Source: Streptomyces sp. F001 (GTDB lineage Bacteria > Actinomycetota > Actinomycetes > Streptomycetales > Streptomycetaceae). Taken from it: DNA of 64,000 bases. Position 1 is the first letter of the stretch; the number at the start of each line of letters is the position of its first letter. The position numbers and the translations under genes were made by a program. Below are positions 45,327 through 53,183 of the stretch, in pieces. The stretch covers positions 434,001-498,000 of the forward strand of contig NZ_QZWF01000005.1 in NCBI RefSeq assembly GCF_004187715.1, read 5' to 3'. The notes below the pieces were generated by a model. It did not search any database. It was given only the letters and a program-made list of their open reading frames with translations, and had not been told where the DNA came from.

Positions 45327-45524
45327 CTAACCGCCGTCGCTGCCCGCGATCGTGGACAAGGGACGGCTGACCTGATTCTGAAGACGCTCGATCGACGGCC
45401 GGAGAACGGTGTCATCAAGGGCCGCGACCTCCTCGAGCGACAGACCCGACAAGGACGGGAGCCAGGACTGCGGCTCCCCGGACCCCGCCGTCCCACGGGG
45501 GGTTACGTGTTCCCTCGATGACAT
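45327..45524 (-). CDS. FxsA-like small peptide lacking the FxSxx C-terminus
   Basis: A 65-residue peptide. Its middle, SWLPSLSGLSLEEVAALDD (about residues 20-38), resembles the conserved stem of FxSxx-COOH peptides (LPDLSGLSL-type), and the position beside an HExxH gene fits. The C-terminus reads RPLSTIAGSDGG, with no aromatic residue and no FxSxx, so it could not form the known radical-SAM cyclophane. The ATG at 45524 abuts a direct repeat. It is the likely substrate or partner of the HExxH protein (inference). Confidence 0.65.
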   Translation of the reverse strand: MSSREHVTPRGTAGSGEPQSWLPSLSGLSLEEVAALDDTVLRPSIERLQNQVSRPLSTIAGSDGG

Positions 45525-45556
45525 GGCGTCACGCTATAGAGGGCGTCACGGTATAG
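45525..45556 (-). promoter_or_regulatory. Tandem 15-bp repeat abutting the peptide start codon
   Basis: On the minus strand CTATACCGTGACGCC and CTATAGCGTGACGCC occur 17 bp apart (14 of 15 identical); the second ends exactly at the ATG of the FxsA-like gene. The TATA-like starts may be part of a promoter, which would leave a very short leader. Alternatively this is a repressor site pair. Confidence 0.55.
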
Positions 45557-45646
45557 CAAGGTGCACTTCCGGGGCGAAAGGAAGGTACCCCTGCATGGTC
45601 GTGTGCCCGTCCTCCAACGCCGGAGGACGGGCACGGCACCAGGGCT

Positions 45647-47167
45647 TCAGCCCACGAGCACCGGCTCGCTGTCGGAGGCAAGGGAGTCCTCCCCCGCGCC
45701 CTCCACATGCTGCGCCGGACGCCTCGGCAGGGCGAACATCAGCAGGAAGATCACCACCATCACCACGGCGACCCACCCGACCGCATGCTGGAAGCCGTCC
45801 ACGAACGCCGGACCCGGCTGCGCCGAAGCCGGCCGGTCGTCGACGACCCCGAAGAACACCACCGAGACCAGCCCGAGCCCGAGCGCGTTGCCCATCTGCT
45901 GCACGGTGCTGATGAGCCCGGACGCCGAACCGGCGTGCTCGCGCGGCACCTCCGACAGGATCGCGTCCGTGAGCGGAGCGACGATCAGGCCCATGCCCGC
46001 ACCCATGACGATCAGCGGCAGCGCCATCTGCCAGGAGGCGATGGCGAGACCGTACCGCTCGGACTCCCAGACGTAGAGGGCCAGTCCGGCCGCCATCACC
46101 AGCGCGCCCGCCTGCAGCACCCCGCGCCCGAAGCGCGGCACCAGCTTCTGCACCGACATCCCGGCCGCCACCGACACCGCGATCGAGAACGGCACCCCGG
46201 TCAGCCCCGCCCGCAGCGCGCTCCAGCCCAGGCCGATCTGCATGTACAGCGTCCAGACCAGGAAGAAGATGCCGAGCCCGACCCCGAAGACGGTCTGCAC
46301 GGCGATACCGGCGGCGAAGCTCTTGACCCTGAACAGGGACAGTTCGATCAGCGGGGAGCCGTCCCGCGCCGCCTTGCGCCGCTCGTACGCCACCAGCGCG
46401 GCGAGCACCACCAGGGCGCCGCCCATCGAGACGTATCCCCACAGCGGCCAGCCCAGCTCGCGGCCGCGGGTCAGCGGATAGAGCAGCATCAGCAGGCCCA
46501 GCGTGACCAGGGCGACGCCGACGAGGTCCAGTTTCAGGGCGTACGGGGCCCTGGACTCGGTGATGAAACGGCGGCCCAGGATCAGGCCGGCGACACCCAC
46601 CGGAAGGTTGATCAGGAAGATCGGGCGCCATTCGAGGCCGAACAGGTTCCACTCGGTCAGCAGGGCGCCGAGCAGCGGACCGGAGACCGCGCCGAGGCCG
46701 ACGACCGCGCCGAACAGCCCGAAGACCTTGCCGCGTTCGTGCGCCGGGAACGTGGCGTGCACGATCGCCAGGACCTGCGGCACCATCAGCGCGGCCATCG
46801 CGCCCTGCAGGATGCGGGAGGCGACGAGCATCTCCGGGTTCGCGGCGAGGCCGCACAGCGCGGAGGCGAGGGTGAAGCCGCCGATGCCGACGAGGAAGAC
46901 GCGTTTGCGGCCGTGGATGTCGCCCAGTCGGCCGCCGGTGATCAGACCGGCGGCGAAGGCGAGTGCGTAACCGGCGGTGATCCACTGGATCTGGCTGAAG
47001 GAGGCGCCTTCGTTCCGCTGGATCGACGGGATCGCGATGTTCACGATCGTGACGTCGACGAGGTCCATGAAGGCCGCGGTCATCACGATCGCGAGGGCGA
47101 ACCAGCGGCGGCGGTCGGTTGCTCCGGCCCCGGCTGAGGTGCTCAAAGAGGTCTCGGTGGAGGTCAT
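45647..47167 (-). CDS. MFS drug-efflux transporter, DHA2 type
   Basis: A 506-residue protein with 14 predicted helices. FMDLVDVTIVNIAIPSIQ (about residues 33-50) and RILQGAMAALMVPQVLAIV (about 118-136, motif C region) are typical of the DHA2 multidrug family. It exports an unknown toxic compound or antibiotic. ATG 47167. It is divergent from a WYL-domain regulator with a 17-bp imperfect palindrome in the spacer, a usual pump-regulator pair. Confidence 0.9.
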   Translation of the reverse strand: MTSTETSLSTSAGAGATDRRRWFALAIVMTAAFMDLVDVTIVNIAIPSIQRNEGASFSQIQWITAGYALAFAAGLITGGRLGDIHGRKRVFLVGIGGFTLASALCGLAANPEMLVASRILQGAMAALMVPQVLAIVHATFPAHERGKVFGLFGAVVGLGAVSGPLLGALLTEWNLFGLEWRPIFLINLPVGVAGLILGRRFITESRAPYALKLDLVGVALVTLGLLMLLYPLTRGRELGWPLWGYVSMGGALVVLAALVAYERRKAARDGSPLIELSLFRVKSFAAGIAVQTVFGVGLGIFFLVWTLYMQIGLGWSALRAGLTGVPFSIAVSVAAGMSVQKLVPRFGRGVLQAGALVMAAGLALYVWESERYGLAIASWQMALPLIVMGAGMGLIVAPLTDAILSEVPREHAGSASGLISTVQQMGNALGLGLVSVVFFGVVDDRPASAQPGPAFVDGFQHAVGWVAVVMVVIFLLMFALPRRPAQHVEGAGEDSLASDSEPVLVG

Positions 47168-47190
47168 GGCCCGAAACCTAGGGGCGCACT

Positions 47191-47207
47191 AGGTCAGATC
47201 ATGTCCT
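47191..47207. promoter_or_regulatory. Operator-like palindrome between MFS and WYL genes
   Basis: AGGTCAGATCATGTCCT is an imperfect inverted repeat centred on GATC in the 63-bp divergent spacer. It lies 24 bp from both start codons, a position where a bound regulator would block both genes. Confidence 0.45.
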
Positions 47208-47230
47208 AATGCTGCGGCATCCTCGAACTC

Positions 47231-48268
47231 ATGACGACGGACACTCCGGCACGCATCCTCCAGCTCCTCTCCCTGCTCCAGACGCCCCGCGAATGGCCCG
47301 GCGGCGAGCTCGCCGAGCGGCTCGGGGTGTCGCGGCGCACGGTCCGGCGGGACATCGACCGGCTGCGCGAGCTGGGCTATCCCGTGCAGGCGACCAAAGG
47401 GGCCGACGGCGGCTACCGGCTCGTCGCGGGCAAGGCGATGCCGCCGCTCGTGCTCGACGACGAGGAGGCGGTGGCCATCGCCGTCGGCCTGCGGGCCGGG
47501 GCGGGGCACGCGCTGGAGGGCGTGGACGAGGCGTCGGTACGGGCGCTGGCCAAGCTGGAACAGGTGCTGCCGGGTCGGCTACGGCGCCGGGTGGCCACGC
47601 TGCAGGCCGCGACCACGCCTCTGACCAGCGGGGACGGGCCGAGTATCGCGCCCGAGACGCTGACCGCGATGGCGTCCACGGTGGCCGGTCGGGAGCGGCT
47701 GCGGTTCGCGTATCGGGCGAAGGACGGCAGCGAGTCGCGGCGGCTGACGGAGCCGTACCGGCTGGTGTCGACGGGGCGGCGGTGGTACCTCGTGGCGTAC
47801 GACCTCGATCGTGCGGACTGGCGGACGTTCCGGGTCGACCGGGTGAGCGAGCCGTTCGCCACGGGGGTGCGGTTCGCTCCGCGGGAGTTGCCGACGGGGA
47901 GTGCGGCGGAGTATCTGCGGCGGTCGATCGGACGGCGGCAGGAGACGTACGAGTTCGCCGTCACGTTCGAGGCGTCGGCGGAGGTGGTGGGGGCTCGGCT
48001 GCCGCGGTGGCTCGGGGTGCCTGAGGCGGTGGGGGCGGGGCGGTGCCGGTTGGCGGGCGCTAGCGCTGATCCTGTGGAGTGGTTGGCGGTGCGGCTGGCG
48101 ATGGTGGGGCACGAGTTCAGTGTGCAGGGCGGGGGAACTTGTGGATTGTGTACGGGAGTTGGGTGGGCGGTTGAGGCGGGCGGGTGGAGGGTGAGGCTGA
48201 CGCAGGTTGTCAGTCCGGGGGCAGTCGTGCCTTCCCCCGAGAGGGTTCAGGAACTGCGCGCGAAGTGA
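47231..48268 (+). CDS. WYL-domain transcriptional regulator, C-terminus shifted
   Basis: A 345-residue DeoR-like regulator. The N-terminal HTH (LAERLGVSRRTVRRDIDRLRELGYPV, residues about 27-52) is followed by the WYL domain (RLTEPYRLVSTGRRWYLVAYD). At about 48130-48135 an extra G in GGCGGGGG seems to shift the end: one frame over, the expected ELVDCVRELGGRLRRAGGG tail runs to 48194. The frame as given adds about 50 unrelated residues. The core is intact, so it may still function. It probably regulates the divergent pump. Confidence 0.82.
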   Translation: MTTDTPARILQLLSLLQTPREWPGGELAERLGVSRRTVRRDIDRLRELGYPVQATKGADGGYRLVAGKAMPPLVLDDEEAVAIAVGLRAGAGHALEGVDEASVRALAKLEQVLPGRLRRRVATLQAATTPLTSGDGPSIAPETLTAMASTVAGRERLRFAYRAKDGSESRRLTEPYRLVSTGRRWYLVAYDLDRADWRTFRVDRVSEPFATGVRFAPRELPTGSAAEYLRRSIGRRQETYEFAVTFEASAEVVGARLPRWLGVPEAVGAGRCRLAGASADPVEWLAVRLAMVGHEFSVQGGGTCGLCTGVGWAVEAGGWRVRLTQVVSPGAVVPSPERVQELRAK

Positions 48269-48580
48269 CCAGCTGGGCGGGCCAGTCAGACGTCCTGCCG
48301 GGGTGTCGCGAGGCGGTGATCGGTTGGTTGCGTTTCGGTGAGGGCCCGCCAGTGGTGCTGCTGGAGGCGGTAAGCATCGTCGTGGTGAGGGCTGAGCATG
48401 GTGGCTGCGAGGAGCGCGGCCAGGGCGGGAACAGTCAGCCGGATCAGGGGGAGCCGCTCGTTTCCCTCGCGGCCACGGTGCGGCGGTGGATCCACCGCTC
48501 CCACGCCGTCACTCATGATCACTACCGCAACCACCCCGCCGACGCCCTGCGCGAACTCGGTCTCACAGGATGAGCACGCA
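48269..48580. other. 312-bp stretch with no supported gene
   Basis: It lies between the convergent WYL regulator and the flavin reductase of the next operon. If the WYL gene really ends at 48194 the gap is larger. A short plus-strand reading frame ending ADALRELGLTG is visible, but it has no RBS or recognisable relative. No hairpin strong enough to call a terminator was found by eye. Confidence 0.5.
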
Positions 48581-49210
48581 TCACGTCTGTGGTGCCGACC
48601 TGGCACTGCAACAACCCGTCCGCAGGGAGTGGCCGGCAGTTTCGCTGGTGGCCCAGGAACGGGGCAAGGTCGCATACCGGCCGTCCACGAATACCAGTGC
48701 GGGCCTCTTGTCGAGTTCGTCGAAGGCAAGCGCTTCGCCGACGACGAGACAGTGGTCCCCAGCGAGGTGAATATCGGTCACCGCGCAGTCGAAGAAGGCC
48801 AGGCCGTGACGGAGCACCGGGCAGCCGGTGGCGGGAGCGGCCAGGTATGTGAACGTCGCGAAAGCGGCCCACCCGGTCGGCCGTGTCGCGTCAGCGAAGC
48901 GGCCGGAGACGTCCTGTTGATCGGCTGCCAATACGGTGATGGCGAATACCCGGGAGGCCTCGATGAACCGCTGCATGCGGGTGTTCCGGTTCACACAGAC
49001 CAGCACCAAGAGCGGATCAAGCGATACGGTTGTGAACGCGTTCGCCGTCATGCCATGAGGCTCGCCGTTGACGAGCGTGGAGACGAGAGTGATCCCGGTC
49101 GGGAAGCATCCGGCCACCTGGCGGAAGTGCAAGGGCCCGCTGCGAGGCCCGCCGGTTTCCTCGGAAGTCTGCAGCCTGCGTGTCATGGCGAATGGCGTCA
49201 CTACCCTCAC
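48581..49210 (-). CDS. Flavin reductase-like domain protein
   Basis: A 209-residue DIM6/NTAB-type flavin reductase. FRQVAGCFPTGITLVSTLVN (about residues 29-48), HGMTANAFTTVSLDPLLVLV (FMN binding, about 52-71) and the late GEALAF/VFVDGRY pattern are typical. It supplies reduced flavin to a partner oxygenase or modifies a substrate itself. Its GTG start overlaps the stop of the TPR gene (GTGA), so it is coupled as the last gene of the candidate RiPP operon. No flavin-dependent partner enzyme is visible in the operon. Confidence 0.85.
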   Translation of the reverse strand: MRVVTPFAMTRRLQTSEETGGPRSGPLHFRQVAGCFPTGITLVSTLVNGEPHGMTANAFTTVSLDPLLVLVCVNRNTRMQRFIEASRVFAITVLAADQQDVSGRFADATRPTGWAAFATFTYLAAPATGCPVLRHGLAFFDCAVTDIHLAGDHCLVVGEALAFDELDKRPALVFVDGRYATLPRSWATSETAGHSLRTGCCSARSAPQT

Positions 49211-51459
49211 CCCGCTGTCGGGCTTGCGGTCCGAAGGCGGTCAAGTTGGTCGTAACCCCGCGATGAAAGCTCATGCTGGGCTTCATCCGCACTGGAGCCG
49301 CCGAGGGCTATGCATTCCTGGAAATCTGCGAGGGCGGCCCGCAGATCACCGGAGTTCAAGAGGCACAGGCCACGCCGGTAAAACAGCTCACCACGTTCAG
49401 GGTCCTCCCTGTCGGGGGAGGCACGGTCGAGCATGCGCGTGTAGTCCTCGATGGCCTCGCGCCAGCGCCCGGCGTGCTCGTAGGCGTATGCCCGGTTGCC
49501 GCGGACGGCCGGATCGTCGACGAGTTCCAGGGCGCCGTTGAAAGACTCGATGGCCGCGTCCACCTCACCCTGGCCGAAGGAGAGCACGCCCAGGTTGCTC
49601 CAGGCAGCAACCAGCGTCGGGTCGTGGTGCAGCGCGGTCGTGAACGCCTCCCGCGCCTCGACCAGGTGTCCGTCCTCTTGGGCGATCAAGCCTCGCAGGC
49701 AATGCAAGTGCGGCTGGTCAGGATCCACTGCGAGACCTGCCGCCACGTCACGCATGGCCCCTTCTCGGTCACCCAGTTCATAACGCACGCTCGCCCGATT
49801 CACATAGGCATCGAGGAACGTGGGATCGAGCTCTAGTGTGTAACCGAAATCGGCGAGTGCCGCATGCAGATCGCCCATCTCCACAGCAAGATCAGCGCGG
49901 TTGTAGTACGGCTCCGGGTACGGCGGGCTCAGCCTGGTGGCAGCATCGTAGTCAGCGAGGGCTTCAGGCAGGCGTCCCATCCGGCGATATACCGCGGCCC
50001 GCTCGAAGTAGTACTCCGAATGGTTGGGGTCGATCTCGATGACCTCGGTGTAGGCCTGCACGGCAGCTTCGGGTGGGCCGATCGCAGTGAGCAGTTGCGC
50101 GCGGTTGTAGCGGAGCACCGAGCGGTGGAGCCTTTTACGCTCGGGGCTGACCTCCTCGTCGAGTCGGCGCAGTCCCTCGGTGACCAGCCGCAGCGACTCG
50201 TGTAGGTCGCCCAGGTGCATCTCGATGAGGGCGAGCCCGTTCTCGTTGAAGGTCAGACTGAATGCGCGCCGTTCCCGATCGGGCAGCAAGGAAGAAAGGG
50301 CGATCGCCGTGTTGATCCAGGCCTTGGCTTGGCGATGGTCGAGGCGCCCGTTGTCATAAAAGCGGGTATACAACATGGCCCTGCCGTACGCGGCCTGCAA
50401 GTGGACGCTGGGCAGGGTGCTTGACGCACAGGCCTCGTCGTACAACGCTGCCGCCTCGTCCGGCCGTCCGAGAACGGTCAGTGCCGTGCACATCTTCGTG
50501 GTCACCAGCCAGCAGCGTTCCGGCTGCGTCTTCCAGTCCAGAAGGGCATGACTGCGACGGCCGAGATCGAGCAACGTGTCGTAGAACCCCATCATCATGC
50601 AGTGGTCGAGCGCGTCACGCAGGGCGTCGACGCCGGCTCCCCTGGGGTCGCTGCCGCGCTCCCGGTGGAATGGGATGGCGCCCAACCGCAACGAGACCTC
50701 GCCACGCGACTCGAGTTCGGTGGCCCGAGCGTCGTGCAGCGCGGCTCGCTCGGCGAGCGGAAGCGATGCGTATGCCTCGCGTAGCCACGGGTCGTCGCTG
50801 GTGCACTCGGTGGTGACGTACCACGCGGCCCTCTCGTAGCGGCTCTGCTTGTCTGGCCTCAGCTCGGCCGGCGACGCGGCAACGTCAGGCACTACGCGCA
50901 GCGCATGGCGCTCGAGGGACGTGGCCAACTCGCCCGGAAGTTCGCCCTCCAGGCCGCACACCACCAGCCGCAGCAGGCCAGGGTCTGCCCGCCGCAAGAG
51001 GATCGCGAGCAACTCGGCATCGGTACCGTCGGCGTGGTGTGCGTTCGCCACCACAAGAGTCCGTGACTGGACACCGGGATGGCTGAGGTATTCGAAAAGG
51101 AACTCCGTGAGGCCGTGTGCCAGCTGGGTGGTGCGCGCCTTGGGGTAGAAGCGCGTGCGCTCGTCTGGACCGGCCAGCGCAGTAAGGGTCTCCCGGCTGC
51201 ACGGAACGATCGTCCGCAACTCCGGGGCCACGGCCAGGATCTCCACGTCGTGTTGCTCAGCCAGCCCAGGGCGAGTGGATCGCGTCGCGGGAACCAGCTG
51301 GCGCACCAGTGTCCCGGCCGCGGTGTAGGGGCCACGCAGGCGACGATGCGCGTCCACGTGGGCCAGCAGTGGAGGGAGATCCAGAGAGGCAAGGAGCCGT
51401 TCGCAGCCTGCCCGGGTCGAAGCGGTAATCCATAGGTGACGTACAGAGTCGGTACTCAT
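49207..51459 (-). CDS. TPR protein with N-terminal STAND-like region, RiPP operon
   Basis: A 750-residue protein. The first about 230 residues resemble an AAA/STAND ATPase without a recognisable P-loop (TLVVANAHHADGTDAELLAILLRR looks like a Walker B region). From about residue 440 come at least eight TPR units (e.g. YFERAAVYRRMGRLPEALADYD, YVNRASVRYELGDREGAMRDV). ATG 51459 follows AAGGAAG, 31 bp after the metalloprotease gene. It probably scaffolds or regulates peptide maturation. Such TPR proteins recur in peptide-modification loci, but this exact one is not familiar to me. Confidence 0.75.
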   Translation of the reverse strand: MSTDSVRHLWITASTRAGCERLLASLDLPPLLAHVDAHRRLRGPYTAAGTLVRQLVPATRSTRPGLAEQHDVEILAVAPELRTIVPCSRETLTALAGPDERTRFYPKARTTQLAHGLTEFLFEYLSHPGVQSRTLVVANAHHADGTDAELLAILLRRADPGLLRLVVCGLEGELPGELATSLERHALRVVPDVAASPAELRPDKQSRYERAAWYVTTECTSDDPWLREAYASLPLAERAALHDARATELESRGEVSLRLGAIPFHRERGSDPRGAGVDALRDALDHCMMMGFYDTLLDLGRRSHALLDWKTQPERCWLVTTKMCTALTVLGRPDEAAALYDEACASSTLPSVHLQAAYGRAMLYTRFYDNGRLDHRQAKAWINTAIALSSLLPDRERRAFSLTFNENGLALIEMHLGDLHESLRLVTEGLRRLDEEVSPERKRLHRSVLRYNRAQLLTAIGPPEAAVQAYTEVIEIDPNHSEYYFERAAVYRRMGRLPEALADYDAATRLSPPYPEPYYNRADLAVEMGDLHAALADFGYTLELDPTFLDAYVNRASVRYELGDREGAMRDVAAGLAVDPDQPHLHCLRGLIAQEDGHLVEAREAFTTALHHDPTLVAAWSNLGVLSFGQGEVDAAIESFNGALELVDDPAVRGNRAYAYEHAGRWREAIEDYTRMLDRASPDREDPERGELFYRRGLCLLNSGDLRAALADFQECIALGGSSADEAQHELSSRGYDQLDRLRTASPTAG

Positions 51460-51490
51460 AGTGATCTTCCTTAGAGGCGAGGGCAGCGGG

Positions 51491-52717
51491 TCAGGTTGTG
51501 GTTCCTTGGTGTCCGGCTGCCCGGCGAAAACGTTCACGCAGGAACAGAACTGCCGCTATGGCGGGCTCGAACAGGCTGAAACCGAGCACGGCCGCCGCAT
51601 CCCAGAACCGGGAGGTAGGCAACGCGCCGCCGCTGGCGATGGTGCGCAGTGCGGTCCCGAAGAACTGCCAGGCCAGCGGGACGACGACGAAGAGCAGTGT
51701 CGCGATCGCGAACGCGTAGCCCATGACTTGGAATGGGGCATACCAGCGAGCCACGCGCTGGTCACGTGGATGCCAACGGGATTCGTCTACGAGCCGGTCG
51801 CGGCGGCCGAGCAGGGCGTTCACCCGGTTGCCCAGCAGCTCACGGGTGACGGTCTGCAGATCTACGCACCCCAGCACGGTGCTGATCAGGTAATACACGT
51901 CGGTGCGCAGGAAGAAATAAAACTGCCATACCATTCGCGGCAGAGTCGTGAACGCCAGTGCCAGGCAGATCCCCCCGAGCATGGAGATCCCATCGTTCGA
52001 ATACCGAGTGACGTATGCCACGACGATGAGGCCGGCTATGACCAGCACGTCGGCGAGAAGCCCCGCGAGCATCGGCAGGTACCGCTTGCGCCGCGGCACG
52101 GCCACCAGTCCATCAAGCGCAGTTTCGAACACGACGAAATAAAACCGCCGCCCCAGTCGTACGCCTGACCGAATCCCAAGACGGCGGCCGGCCAGCACAT
52201 GAAACAGCTCGTGGAGCAATGTCAACGGGATCTGCCCAAAAAGGATCGTGAGCCCGACGACTGTCAGATAATCGGTGAAGAACACATTCTGCTGGTGCGG
52301 CACCATGCGCGGGTCGACGAGACAGACAGCCACGGCAGCGGCGACCAGCGCGATGTAGCAGATCCAGGCAAACGGTGAGAACAGCGCCCGCCCCAGCCGC
52401 TGCCACCGTACGGCTTCGCGACCGCCGAGTTCATCCGCATTGTCGAGGAGATCCCCCTCTTGGCGCACGAAGCCCAGCTCGCGCAACGTCGTCAGGAACT
52501 CAGCCATGTCGACGGGCTCACCATACCGCTCCGCATACCAGGCAGCCGCGTCCGATGGCGTGCGGCCGGATTCCAGTTCGCGCAGCAACGCGACCCCGTC
52601 GGGGGGGAACACGGCATAGGAGTCGACGTCCAGCCGTCCGACGACGGTCTCGTCGCCGTCATCCAGGTAGGTCAGCCTGTGCAAATGCAGAGGCGGTGAA
52701 TCCAGGCGCACTGACAT
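51491..52717 (-). CDS. M50-type membrane metalloprotease with PqqD/RRE-like N-terminus
   Basis: A 408-residue protein. Residues about 8-92 form a winged-helix-like domain (GRLDVDSYAVFPPDGVALLR ... FLTTLRELGFV) like PqqD-type RiPP recognition elements. A polytopic membrane domain then carries LLHELFHVLAGRRLG, an HExxH zinc site near residues 169-173, as in site-2/M50 proteases such as YydH-type peptide proteins. Several more helices follow. It probably binds the leader of a precursor peptide and cleaves or exports it. ATG 52717 follows a GAAGAGAAG stretch. GC content is visibly lower than the window average. Confidence 0.82.
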   Translation of the reverse strand: MSVRLDSPPLHLHRLTYLDDGDETVVGRLDVDSYAVFPPDGVALLRELESGRTPSDAAAWYAERYGEPVDMAEFLTTLRELGFVRQEGDLLDNADELGGREAVRWQRLGRALFSPFAWICYIALVAAAVAVCLVDPRMVPHQQNVFFTDYLTVVGLTILFGQIPLTLLHELFHVLAGRRLGIRSGVRLGRRFYFVVFETALDGLVAVPRRKRYLPMLAGLLADVLVIAGLIVVAYVTRYSNDGISMLGGICLALAFTTLPRMVWQFYFFLRTDVYYLISTVLGCVDLQTVTRELLGNRVNALLGRRDRLVDESRWHPRDQRVARWYAPFQVMGYAFAIATLLFVVVPLAWQFFGTALRTIASGGALPTSRFWDAAAVLGFSLFEPAIAAVLFLRERFRRAAGHQGTTT

Positions 52718-52777
52718 CGGTTAAACTTCTCTTCGGCATCGATGAATGGACATGGAAACGGACACAGAAACAGAGGC

Positions 52778-52824
52778 GGTGGGCCGGAGGGTCTGGCTCA
52801 ACTACCAAAAATCCTCCGGCCACC
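52778..52824 (-). terminator. Attenuator-like hairpin between peptide and protease genes
   Basis: On the minus strand GGTGGCCGGAGG pairs with CCTCCGGCCCACC (one bulged base) over a 22-base loop. It starts about 10 bp after the peptide stop and ends about 60 bp before the protease start. A partial terminator here would give excess precursor over maturation enzymes, a common arrangement in peptide operons. Confidence 0.6.
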
Positions 52825-52834
52825 GTGCCCGGCA

Positions 52835-52936
52835 TCACCTCAAGCGCACTGATCCGCAGCAACACATGCCGTACGCGTAGCATCCACGCGCAGTCAGGCG
52901 GATGGCTCCGGGCTTGCGCACCATGATCTTTTTCAT
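52835..52936 (-). CDS. 33-residue Cys-rich candidate RiPP precursor peptide
   Basis: The ATG at 52936 sits 6 bp after GAGGAGGTG, the strongest ribosome-binding site in the region. The peptide begins MKKIMVRKP, has a basic/hydrophobic leader-like half, and then CYAYGMCCCG at residues 19-28 (Cys 19, 25, 26, 27; Tyr 20, 22), ending VRLR. It is the first gene of a minus-strand operon with an RRE-bearing metalloprotease, a TPR protein and a flavin reductase, with an attenuator-like hairpin directly after it. No named family is recognised. Another frame across it is open but has no comparable RBS. Confidence 0.7.
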   Translation of the reverse strand: MKKIMVRKPGAIRLTARGCYAYGMCCCGSVRLR

Positions 52937-53183
52937 GATTGTCACCTCCTCGATTCATCGTGCCGTTAGCCGCCTGGCCCAAGGAAAAGGAAACGGCGCT
53001 AAATATCCGGTTCTGCACCCGGCATTCCCTACAGAACGGGGTGATTCCCTGACCCCGGCGTATCAATGATGGTCCCGCAATCGGGAATCTTTATGGTTAT
53101 CGCGGCAAGGAGAGCGCAACAGTTACGAACATTCGTACCTTGACAGGGGTGAGCCGAAGGCGTTAGCGGCTTCTTCTGGACTT

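Noticed and set aside
45327..45524. A canonical FxSxx-COOH cyclophane precursor
   Set aside because: The C-terminus has no Phe and no FxSxx in this or the other two frames near the stop, so I describe it as FxsA-like only.
48269..48580. Small plus-strand gene ending ADALRELGLTG
   Set aside because: No RBS, no conserved pattern recognised, and it overlaps the disputed WYL 3' end.
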